This document shows positions 1-5,266 of a DNA stretch of 5,272 nt, one piece after another. Each line of letters opens with the position of its first letter. Within the stretch, counting starts at the first letter, position 1. Position numbers and translations under genes: made by a program. The notes under the pieces were generated by a model. That model was not told the DNA's origin, searched no databases, and was given only the letters and a program-made list of their open reading frames with translations. The stretch is from an uncultured Oscillospiraceae bacterium (GTDB lineage: Bacteria; Bacillota; Clostridia; Oscillospirales; Oscillospiraceae). Where the stretch lies: NCBI GenBank assembly GCA_934623545.1, contig CAKTVN010000131.1, positions 1 through 5,272 of the forward strand. The letters are read 5' to 3'.

Positions 1-35
1 CTCCCCCTTTGCCGTTTTCTTTTTACCGCCAGCGG

Positions 36-62
36 CTTTTTCTTTGCCGTGCAAAGAAAAAG
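36..62. repeat. 12-bp-arm palindrome with A/T-rich arms
   Basis: The arms CTTTTTCTTTGC (36-47) and GCAAAGAAAAAG (51-62) are perfectly complementary around a CGT loop. Neither side carries a T-tract directly after the stem, so it is not a standard intrinsic terminator. Its pyrimidine-rich left arm and purine-rich right arm resemble the palindrome at 5231-5266 at the other edge of the window, although the two are not the same sequence. Confidence 0.6.
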
Positions 63-95
63 GGGCTGAATCGTTCCTTGCGCACGCAGTGCGCG

Positions 96-119
96 AAAAA
101 ACCGCGCCTTCCGGCGCGG
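96..119 (-). terminator. Second intrinsic terminator, leftward
   Basis: On the minus strand a perfect 7-bp GC stem (CCGCGCC / GGCGCGG, 119-113 and 108-102) with a GGAA loop is followed directly by six T (101-96). It lies just downstream of the terminator at 137-165 and would act as a backup for the same operon. Confidence 0.7.
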
Positions 120-136
120 CTTGCCCCTCCGGGGGC

Positions 137-165
137 AAAAAAGCGTCACCCCTTTCGGGGTGACG
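137..165 (-). terminator. Intrinsic terminator of the MBOAT-DHHW operon
   Basis: On the minus strand, 35 bp past the DHHW stop codon, a perfect 9-bp stem (CGTCACCCC / GGGGTGACG, 165-157 and 152-144) is closed by a GAAA tetraloop. It is followed by one C and six T (142-137). This is a textbook Rho-independent terminator in the right place and orientation to end the leftward operon. Confidence 0.85.
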
Positions 166-188
166 AATCCGTGTCCTGCGGGCGCGGT

Positions 189-212
189 CGGAGAGGGAAT
201 CATCCCTCTCCG
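189..212 (-). other. Hairpin with the DHHW stop codon in its loop
   Basis: The arms CGGAGAGGGA (189-198) and TCCCTCTCCG (203-212) are perfectly complementary over 10 bp and leave a 4-nt loop at 199-202. That loop contains the TGA stop (202-200) of the leftward DHHW gene. There is no T-tract, so this is not a terminator by itself. In the mRNA it would form at the 3' end of the coding region, upstream of the terminator at 165-137. It may protect the 3' end or be incidental to the Gly/Ser-rich C-terminus (VGSGEG). Confidence 0.5.
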
Positions 213-1654
213 CTCCCGACCAGCCTGTTCAGCCAGGAAACATACGACGCATTATTGATCATATACGGATAATTGATGACGATCAGATCGTCGATCCCCT
301 GCTCCTTGGCAAACGTGGTCAGATCAAGTGAGGGCTTGCCGTCGCGGTTGAACTCGCGCGGATCGATCACAATGATCTTGCTGTAATGGCTCGTCAGAAA
401 GGGCACAAATGCGTTGCCGTAGGACTCCTTAAGCACGATGCAGGTGCCGCCCTCGGCGGCGGATTCGATGACGCAGACCGGCGTGTCGCCGCCAATGAAG
501 CAGAGATACTTGTTCGTGGTCTCCTCCGACATCTGCGTGTACACGACGCTTACGGCGACGCCGTTTTGCAGGGTAGGATCGGCGTAATATTTCGCGTGTG
601 TTTCATAGATGGGGAGATAATACGTCAGCGTATCGGGGTTATTATAGAGCGTCTCGCTCTGCGGATAGCCCTTCGTAAAGGTGTACATCGAGCCGACAAA
701 GTTGGTGTACGTCCCGGTCTCAAACCGGTCCAGCGCGACGGCTTCAAGACCCGCCGCCTCGCAGAATTTCTGATAGGCGTAGTATGCGCCGAGCTGGGTC
801 CAGTGGTGGTCGGTGCGGAAGTAGATGTACTCGTCCGCGTGCTCGCGCAGCCCTGCGTAGGCGTCAACGGTCACGATGCCGCTGTCCATCGCGCCGTAGC
901 AGCGCTCGATCATCGCCTTCTGGCTGTGGATGCCGGTGTGCATACTCTCGGGAGAATAGAACTCTCCGCCATTCGGCGTCACGAGCGAGATGGTACGCAC
1001 ATCGTTTCCCATCGCGGCGGCGAGGGCATTCACGGCAGAAGCGTAGCTGTCGATGATGTCGTTGTTTGCCGTCGGAATTTCCATCGCGCGCGTGCCGACG
1101 ACGATCACATTGCCAGCCCAGCTTGCATCCTCCTCCGCAGGCTCATTCAGCGCGGGCGGCACAGTCTGCTCCGGCGTATCGCCGGTCGCCGGCTCCTCCG
1201 TTGCCGGAGTTTCGGGCGTGCCAGAGGGCGTTTCCGGCGCTTCCGAGGTATCCTCCGGCGTCTCCGGCGCAGGCGTTTCCTCCGGCGTTTTTTCGGAGTC
1301 CGGGCGGTTTTCCACAGAGTCGAGCGACTGCCCGCCCTGCTCCGCGCCGGTGTTTCCGCCGAGGATGAGAACAGTGCTCTCCTCCGACGAGCCGGAATAA
1401 TAATAGAATTTGTTGAGCGTCTTACCCGCCGTCAGGAGGGTGTCACGCATCGGAAAATGGTCGCTGTAATAGCTTTCCAGCGCAGGCAGGTAGCTTCCGT
1501 CAAAGAGCGTCTGAAGCGAGAACGCCGGTTTTTCTGCCAGCGTCTTGTCGTCGACTGCGGAGACGGTCTCTCCGTTTCCGAACAGGGACCATACGCCGAT
1601 CGCAGTCAGAAGCGCCAGCGTGACGCCGAGCAGCGCAAGATAAAGCTTTTTCAA
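200..1654 (-). CDS. DHHW family protein, AlgJ/AlgX-like partner of MBOAT acyltransferase
   Basis: The product is 484 residues and probably acts outside the membrane in O-acylation of a cell-surface glycan with the MBOAT protein encoded just upstream. Residues 4-25 form one hydrophobic N-terminal segment without a lipobox cysteine, so a signal anchor is likely. The family signature TDHHW is at 281-285. A later block, LKESYGNAFVPFL (408-420), places Ser411 where DHHW and AlgJ/AlgX relatives carry the nucleophile of an SGNH-like site; the Asp-His pair would come from D282/H283 or H284. Those catalytic roles are inferred from the family. Residues 103-177 are an acidic Pro/Glu/Thr-rich insert with ETPE-type repeats, which explains why the protein is longer than I expect for the family (roughly 350-400). 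The TTG start at 1654-1652 was chosen because GGAGGTG sits just upstream and the hydrophobic segment follows at once. An in-frame ATG at 1753 would lie inside the MBOAT gene and put charged residues before the anchor. The gene overlaps none of its neighbour and ends in a hairpin followed by two terminators. Family assignment is firm; substrate is unknown. Confidence 0.9.
   Translation of the reverse strand: MKKLYLALLGVTLALLTAIGVWSLFGNGETVSAVDDKTLAEKPAFSLQTLFDGSYLPALESYYSDHFPMRDTLLTAGKTLNKFYYYSGSSEESTVLILGGNTGAEQGGQSLDSVENRPDSEKTPEETPAPETPEDTSEAPETPSGTPETPATEEPATGDTPEQTVPPALNEPAEEDASWAGNVIVVGTRAMEIPTANNDIIDSYASAVNALAAAMGNDVRTISLVTPNGGEFYSPESMHTGIHSQKAMIERCYGAMDSGIVTVDAYAGLREHADEYIYFRTDHHWTQLGAYYAYQKFCEAAGLEAVALDRFETGTYTNFVGSMYTFTKGYPQSETLYNNPDTLTYYLPIYETHAKYYADPTLQNGVAVSVVYTQMSEETTNKYLCFIGGDTPVCVIESAAEGGTCIVLKESYGNAFVPFLTSHYSKIIVIDPREFNRDGKPSLDLTTFAKEQGIDDLIVINYPYMINNASYVSWLNRLVGSGEG
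1124..1348 (-). repeat. Pro/Glu/Thr-rich low-complexity insert within the DHHW gene
   Basis: These bases encode residues 103-177 of the DHHW protein. The core, residues 121-165, is almost entirely P, E, T, A, S, G and D, with repeated ETP, PETP and EEP units. On the plus strand it shows as many near-copies of CTCCGGCG and TTCCGGCG. It separates the N-terminal segment after TVLIL (94-98) from the main domain resuming near NVIVVGTRAMEI (182-193). It probably forms an extended, disordered linker outside the cell, and may vary in length between strains by slippage. Confidence 0.75.
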
Positions 1655-1660
1655 ACCGGG

Positions 1661-1668
1661 CACCTCCT
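1661..1668 (-). promoter_or_regulatory. Ribosome binding site that fixes the TTG start of the DHHW gene
   Basis: On the minus strand AGGAGGTG lies 6 nt before the TTG codon at 1654-1652. The first A is the last base of the MBOAT TGA stop codon (1670-1668). This near-ideal site supports the TTG start and suggests translational coupling, since ribosomes finishing the MBOAT gene would stop on top of it. Confidence 0.85.
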
Positions 1669-3077
1669 CAGAAACGGAAATACAGGAATGCGTTGAACGT
1701 CGTGCTGACCAGCGCGACGGTGCACAGCGCCAGCAGCAGAAGATCAAATACAAAGGTCACGATCACATAGGCGCGGGACTTTCGCCCGCCGCCGTTCTTT
1801 GAGGCGCAGAGCATCCCGATCGTGCTGCCGAAGATCTGCGGCAGCGGCGTGCTTCCGACGATGCACAGAAGCAGCAGCGGAAGGTTGTTGATGAAGGCGA
1901 TGCGCACCTGCTCGTCGGCGAAGCCCGTCCCTGCGGCGCCGAACATCACGCGGAAGCTCATCGCGAGCCGCGACGCGTCCGTGAAGTAAAAGATGTTCCA
2001 GCTGATGAGGATGAGCAGCAGCGTCACGATGTGCCGGACAATGGACGGAATGCGCTCCAGCTGCTTTTTCAGCAGCCGCTCGATCACGAGCAGCACGAAG
2101 AAATACAGTCCCCACAGCACAAAGTTCCAGCTCGCGCCGTGCCACAGCCCGGTCAGCGCCCAGACGATCGCCAGATTCAAGATCACATGGCGCCGGTTGC
2201 CGCCGAGGGGGATATAGAGATAGTCCCGGAAGAAGCTGCTCAGAGAGATGTGCCATCTGCGCCAGAATTCCGTAATGGACTTCGCCATATACGGCAGCCG
2301 GAAGTTTTCGGGATACCGGAAGCCGAATACGCGCCCCAGCCCGATCGCCATATCCGAATAGCCGGAGAAATCGAAGTAGATCTCAAACATATACAGCAGC
2401 ACGCCGAACCAGACGCCGAGCGTCGACTGCGCGGCAAGCTCCCCATTCAGAAGCTGTGCGGCGGCTTTTCCGGCATAGTCCGCAAGCAGGACCTTCTTCG
2501 CAAGCCCCATACAGAAGCGCGTCATGCCGTAGAACATCTCCTCCGGCTCGCTCTTGCGGTCGCTGAGTTCCCTTTCAACGTCGGCGTAGCGCACGATAGG
2601 ACCGGCGATCAGCTGCGGGAAGAGGCTGACGTACAGCAGAAAACGCGGATAGGAGCGCTGCACGCCGACATTTCCGCGATAGACATCGACCACATACGAG
2701 AGAATTTGGAAGGTGTAGAACGAGATGCCGATCGGCAGCGCGATCTGCGGCACCGGAAGCTCCAGATGGAGCAGCGCGTTGAGATTCTCGACCAGAAAGC
2801 CCGTGTACTTGAACAGCGCCAGACAGCTGAGGTCAAATACCACTGCCAACACCAGCAGCATCTTTTTATTCAGCCGCTCCATGAGAAGCCCGAACGCCCA
2901 GTTCGCCGCCGCGACCAGCAGCATCAGCAGCACATAGACCGGCTCGCCCCAGGCGTAAAAGACAAGGCTGAACAGCAGCAGCACGATATTTTTCGCGCGA
3001 AGTCCCGGCACTGCGAAGTAACACAGCAGACACGCCGGGAGGAACAGATACAGAAAATGAAGGCTGGAAAAAAGCAT
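1668..3077 (-). CDS. MBOAT family membrane-bound O-acyltransferase (AlgI/DltB-like)
   Basis: The product is 469 residues, usual for bacterial MBOAT proteins, and is a polytopic inner-membrane enzyme. It opens with MLFSSLHFLYLFLPACLLCY, the typical hydrophobic start of AlgI-type members. Recognisable blocks in order are ALPIGISFYTFQILSYVVD (113-131), LFPQLIAGPIVRY (152-164), FDFSGYSDMAIGLGRVFGF (235-253), FWRRWHISLSSFFRDYLYIP (271-290) and LTGLWHGASWNFVLWGLY (308-325). His313 in WHGAS is the invariant catalytic histidine of the family; His276 in RRWHISL is also conserved. The protein ends in FLYFRF, like the PFIYFRF tail of relatives. It likely moves an acyl group, commonly acetyl, from a cytoplasmic donor to an acceptor on the outer face. 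The ATG at 3077 matches the family N-terminus and has GGAG 9 nt upstream; a TTG at 3128 would add 17 residues but has no ribosome binding site. It is first in an operon with the DHHW gene 13 bp downstream. Teichoic acid D-alanylation (DltB) is unlikely because no dltA, dltC or dltD is present and the partner is DHHW. Confidence 0.95.
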   Translation of the reverse strand: MLFSSLHFLYLFLPACLLCYFAVPGLRAKNIVLLLFSLVFYAWGEPVYVLLMLLVAAANWAFGLLMERLNKKMLLVLAVVFDLSCLALFKYTGFLVENLNALLHLELPVPQIALPIGISFYTFQILSYVVDVYRGNVGVQRSYPRFLLYVSLFPQLIAGPIVRYADVERELSDRKSEPEEMFYGMTRFCMGLAKKVLLADYAGKAAAQLLNGELAAQSTLGVWFGVLLYMFEIYFDFSGYSDMAIGLGRVFGFRYPENFRLPYMAKSITEFWRRWHISLSSFFRDYLYIPLGGNRRHVILNLAIVWALTGLWHGASWNFVLWGLYFFVLLVIERLLKKQLERIPSIVRHIVTLLLILISWNIFYFTDASRLAMSFRVMFGAAGTGFADEQVRIAFINNLPLLLLCIVGSTPLPQIFGSTIGMLCASKNGGGRKSRAYVIVTFVFDLLLLALCTVALVSTTFNAFLYFRF

Positions 3078-3149
3078 ATCAAAACGCTCCGATGGCAGTA
3101 GAATTTGGAAGGAGAAACGTGAACGCAAGATTTACATAAGAACATAAAT

Positions 3150-3178
3150 AATCTACCAGACGCATTCCTTTTTTGCAA
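3150..3178 (-). promoter_or_regulatory. Candidate sigma-A promoter for the MBOAT-DHHW operon
   Basis: On the minus strand TTGCAA (3178-3173, 4 of 6 matches to the -35 consensus) and TAGATT (3155-3150, 4 of 6 to the -10) are exactly 17 bp apart. TGG before the -10 makes an extended -10. Runs of five and six A upstream (3187-3183 and 3217-3212 on this strand) could act as UP-type elements. The predicted transcript start is about 65 nt before the MBOAT ATG. Confidence 0.5.
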
Positions 3179-3255
3179 GCCCTTTTTCGATCCTTTACGC
3201 GATCTTCAGACTTTTTTCGTGCGCCCGCCGTGCGGAGGAGCGCCGCGGGGAGGCA

Positions 3256-3284
3256 TTGACCGCCGCACGCTTCTGTGTTAATAT
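3256..3284 (+). promoter_or_regulatory. Candidate sigma-A promoter for the lipoprotein gene
   Basis: TTGACC (3256-3261, 5 of 6 matches) and TAATAT (3279-3284, 4 of 6) are 17 bp apart, and the TGT just before the -10 makes an extended -10. Transcription would begin near 3291, giving a leader of about 40 nt that contains the ribosome binding site AGGAGG at 3318-3323. Confidence 0.6.
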
Positions 3285-3328
3285 TTGTATATCAAGGCAT
3301 ATCCATCCTATGACTACAGGAGGCGCTT

Positions 3329-5074
3329 ATGAACCGACTTTGCATTGTGCTCGCATTGCTGCTGTGTCTGCTGTGCGCCTGCGCCGCGCCGCAGACGCCC
3401 GCTTCCGCCCCGGAGGAGGAAGCCCCGGCGCAGACTGTGACCGCGGGGGAAAACGCCGCACAGGCGCAGCCGGACGCGGAGGAGGTCCCGGAGGAAACGC
3501 TTCCGGAGCAGACGGAGCTTTCCGCGCAGTCGATTCCGGAAAGCTGCCGCGGCTGGTTTGACATCCCCGCGAACAGCGGTGCGGCGGAAAAATTTGACGA
3601 TCCGCCCCTCGCGCCGCGCGCGGACGAGGGCGTCAGCAACGAATTTGGCTACAGCTTCCGCACGCCGGACGGGCGCGACGAGGAGCTGGCGCTGAAGAGC
3701 GTACAGGACGGCGTTTGGCTGGAGGAGTTTTCCGGCGGCGGCGCGCGTCAGGCGACATCCTACGCTCAAATCGTATGGAACGGTGAGGCGTATCATGCCT
3801 TTACCATCGACGCGGAAAGCTGCGCCATCCCCAATCTTCGCCCGAACGGAACGAGCCTGCTGCGGCTGAACATCACGGGCGACTGTACGGTGGACGCGGG
3901 CGGCTCGGAATATGCGTGCTTCGACGGCTTTGACTGCGTGCTGATTACCGGCAGCGGCACGCTCCGCATCGAGAACACCGCCGGGCTCGGCAGCGGCGGC
4001 GGGACGCTTCCACTGCCCGCGCTGATGCTCGACGGCGATGTGACGCTGATCTGCGACAGGCTGGTGCTGCTGCAAAACAAAGAGATGCCGCTCACGCTGG
4101 CGCAGCTCGGCGGCACGCTCTGTACAGAGGTCCTCTCTGCTGAGATGGACGAGACGCTCCTTGCGGGCGGCGCGATGCTCTGCCGCAGCGCACAGGGGCT
4201 TTCGCGGATGACCTTCCGCGGCGGCACGGCGCTGATCGACGCGTTTGAGGGCGTGGGAACGACGCTTGTTTTGAGCGGCGGTGAGGTGTATGTTTCAAAC
4301 GAGCTGCGCGAGCGGACCGTGATCGAGGGCGGCAGCGGCACGCTCACCGCACTGGACGGCTCCAACGCCGAGATTCATGACTACGGAGCGGCGATCGCCT
4401 TCGGCGAGGACGCAGTCAGCCGCTATTTCCAGACGGCGTATGACGATTCGTGGGTCGATACAAGCGACCGCAGCGGCATCACATGGCAGTCGCTGGAGCT
4501 GACGCAGCTGGAGGATGTCTATTTTGCCGGGCGGTTGTATATGGAGAACGCCTTCGCGCAGAGCATCCTGCCGTGGGGCGCGCTGCATCTGACAATGACC
4601 GGCAGCAGCCAGATCGCGGGCGAGCTGGGCGGTACGGGGCTGCTGCTCGACGGCGGCGGAGCGCTCACGACCGGCGCGGTCAACGCCTGGGGCTGGGGCG
4701 GCATCCACCATCCCATCTTCGCCGTGCGTGACGCGGATGTTACGGTGCAGCGGCTTTCGATGGGGAGCAATTCCGGCGAGCAGGGACGTCTTCTGGTCGA
4801 GAACGGCAGCCTTCACTGCGAGGAGGAGCTCTGGCTTCAAAACGCGGCGTTGGAGATCCACGACGGAACGCTCCGCGTCGACGGCGGGTGCAGCATCGAA
4901 AAAGGACGCATTGAGATCACCGGCGGCGAACTCTATCTGGTGGAGGGCGTCTGGCTCGGCGAGGGCGATATCGTGATCACCGGCGGCGAGGTGATCGTGC
5001 CGGGCGGGTTGGACGCGCTTTGCGCGGAGCACGGCGAGGTCATCGTAGACGGCGGAACGGTCCGCGAACCATAG
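3329..5074 (+). CDS. Secreted lipoprotein with repetitive, probably beta-helical body
   Basis: The product is 581 residues. The N-terminus is a lipoprotein signal peptide: N2-R3, a hydrophobic run from L4 to L15, then L-C-A-C with Cys18 as the predicted lipidated residue. Residues 21-66 are a Pro/Glu/Ala/Thr-rich stalk. The body is rich in short beta-strand and Gly turns, for example LNITGDCTVDAGG (180-192), VLITGSGTLRIENT (204-217), LVLSGGEVYV (313-322) and LHLTMTGSSQIAG (419-431). Residues 487-581 form tandem 20-residue units. This pattern suits a parallel beta-helix and resembles clostridial carbohydrate-binding proteins of the Cthe_2159 type, but that is resemblance by eye and I see no catalytic motif. 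The ATG is supported by AGGAGG 5 nt upstream and by the signal peptide. Eleven cysteines follow the lipobox, an unusually high number for an exported protein. The gene is transcribed divergently from the MBOAT-DHHW operon, so a shared role in envelope glycans is possible but unproven. Lipoprotein status is firm; function is not recognised. Confidence 0.88.
   Translation: MNRLCIVLALLLCLLCACAAPQTPASAPEEEAPAQTVTAGENAAQAQPDAEEVPEETLPEQTELSAQSIPESCRGWFDIPANSGAAEKFDDPPLAPRADEGVSNEFGYSFRTPDGRDEELALKSVQDGVWLEEFSGGGARQATSYAQIVWNGEAYHAFTIDAESCAIPNLRPNGTSLLRLNITGDCTVDAGGSEYACFDGFDCVLITGSGTLRIENTAGLGSGGGTLPLPALMLDGDVTLICDRLVLLQNKEMPLTLAQLGGTLCTEVLSAEMDETLLAGGAMLCRSAQGLSRMTFRGGTALIDAFEGVGTTLVLSGGEVYVSNELRERTVIEGGSGTLTALDGSNAEIHDYGAAIAFGEDAVSRYFQTAYDDSWVDTSDRSGITWQSLELTQLEDVYFAGRLYMENAFAQSILPWGALHLTMTGSSQIAGELGGTGLLLDGGGALTTGAVNAWGWGGIHHPIFAVRDADVTVQRLSMGSNSGEQGRLLVENGSLHCEEELWLQNAALEIHDGTLRVDGGCSIEKGRIEITGGELYLVEGVWLGEGDIVITGGEVIVPGGLDALCAEHGEVIVDGGTVREP
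4787..5071 (+). repeat. Tandem 20-residue protein repeats at the lipoprotein C-terminus
   Basis: Units can be aligned at residues 487-506, 507-526, 527-546, 547-569 (three residues longer) and a partial 570-581. Each begins with alternating hydrophobic residues and a Gly turn: RLLVENGSL, ALEIHDGTL, RIEITGGEL, DIVITGGEV, EVIVDGGTV. The full units then carry a second strand and turn, as in HCEEELWLQNA, RVDGGCSIEKG and YLVEGVWLGEG. The units are diverged at DNA level. The period is in the range of one beta-helix coil. Confidence 0.7.
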
Positions 5075-5079
5075 AAGAC

Positions 5080-5095
5080 GCGGGCGGAAGCCCGC
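5080..5095 (+). other. Hairpin directly after the lipoprotein stop codon
   Basis: GCGGGC (5080-5085) and GCCCGC (5090-5095) pair perfectly around a GGAA loop, starting 5 bp after the TAG. There is no T-tract behind it, so it is at most part of a compound terminator or a 3'-end stabilising stem. The minus-strand terminator at 96-119 has the same GGAA loop. Confidence 0.5.
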
Positions 5096-5098
5096 CGC

Positions 5099-5161
5099 TG
5101 CGCCCGAAGGACGCAAAATAGGAGCATCCGAAGGATGCGGGAGGCTTTTTGCGCCCGAAGG
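5099..5161. repeat. Right-flank repeat cluster with CCGAAGG motifs
   Basis: The 12-bp sequence TGCGCCCGAAGG occurs at 5099-5110 and again at 5150-5161. CCGAAGG occurs three times, at 5104-5110, 5128-5134 and 5155-5161. The middle copy is the centre of a perfect hairpin; the first sits in a similar stem with one mismatch (GCGCCC GAA GGACGC, 5100-5114). The last copy leads into GGGGTGAC, which also occurs in the left-flank terminator (157-164), so the two flanks share related modules. Confidence 0.55.
5124..5150 (+). terminator. Possible weak terminator of the lipoprotein gene
   Basis: GCATCC (5124-5129) and GGATGC (5133-5138) form a perfect 6-bp stem with a GAA loop. A run of five T follows at 5146-5150, but 7 nt separate stem and T-tract, which is too far for a standard terminator. 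It is the best rightward candidate close to the gene. Confidence 0.3.
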
Positions 5162-5184
5162 GGTGACATCTCTTTCCGGATTCA

Positions 5185-5228
5185 CCGGAGGTGCTGTTTT
5201 TACAGCGACGCTGTAACTGTGCCTCCGG
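5185..5228. other. Nested inverted repeat (branched or competing hairpin)
   Basis: Outer arms CCGGAGG (5185-5191) and CCTCCGG (5222-5228) are complementary. Inside, TACAGC (5201-5206) and GCTGTA (5210-5215) form a second stem with a GAC loop. GCTGT at 5193-5197 can pair instead with ACAGC at 5202-5206, so two inner folds compete. Six T follow 8 nt later (5237-5242), leaving open a role in rightward termination. Confidence 0.45.
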
Positions 5229-5230
5229 CG

Positions 5231-5266
5231 GCATACTTTTTTCTGTCTTGCCAGAAAAAAGTATGC
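5231..5266. repeat. Perfect 15-bp-arm palindrome at the right edge
   Basis: GCATACTTTTTTCTG (5231-5245) and CAGAAAAAAGTATGC (5252-5266) are perfectly complementary around the loop TCTTGC. Six A follow to the end of the window. There is no T-tract after the stem on either strand, so it is not a canonical terminator. A long, perfect, A/T-cored palindrome in an intergenic region suggests a dispersed repeat or a structured 3' end. The element may continue beyond the window. Confidence 0.65.

Larger units (their letters stand above)
1..136. repeat. Left-flank hairpin array (REP-like or multi-terminator element)
   Basis: No gene is supported here. The stretch is packed with short perfect inverted repeats. 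Arms 36-47 and 51-62 are 12 bp with a CGT loop. Arms 80-85 and 89-94 are 6 bp with a GCA loop. Arms 102-108 and 113-119 are 7 bp with a TTCC loop. Arms 121-127 and 132-138 are 7 bp with a TCCG loop. A 9-bp direct repeat, CTTTGCCGT, lies at 7-15 and 42-50; the second copy runs into the loop of the first palindrome. Two hairpins in or next to this block are listed separately as terminators. The density of hairpins exceeds what terminating one operon needs. A dispersed intergenic repeat family is a reasonable inference but cannot be tested within one window. Confidence 0.55.

Noticed and set aside
9..272. Short plus-strand open frame over the left flank
   Set aside because: It runs through the hairpin array and into the 3' end of the DHHW gene, and its translation is low-complexity and basic. 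No convincing ribosome binding site precedes it.
386..1696. Plus-strand open frame of 436 codons opposite the DHHW gene
   Set aside because: It lies antisense to a recognised gene, has an Arg-rich and unstructured translation typical of a GC-rich shadow frame, and shows no family motif.
2031..3101. Plus-strand open frame of 356 codons opposite the MBOAT gene
   Set aside because: Its Gln/Arg/His-rich product mirrors the hydrophobic codons of the MBOAT gene. The MBOAT reading is certain from its motifs.
3078..3128. Extended MBOAT start at a TTG (3128)
   Set aside because: It has no ribosome binding site, and the added 17 residues do not match the family N-terminus, which begins at the ATG at 3077.
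3078..3328. Riboswitch or attenuator leader before either divergent gene
   Set aside because: Both predicted leaders are short (about 65 and 40 nt) and show no strong stem-loop plus T-tract or known aptamer motif.
4295..5185. Minus-strand open frame of 296 codons opposite the lipoprotein gene, plus another at 3314-4075
   Set aside because: Both are antisense to a gene with a good promoter, ribosome binding site and signal peptide, and neither has a recognisable domain.
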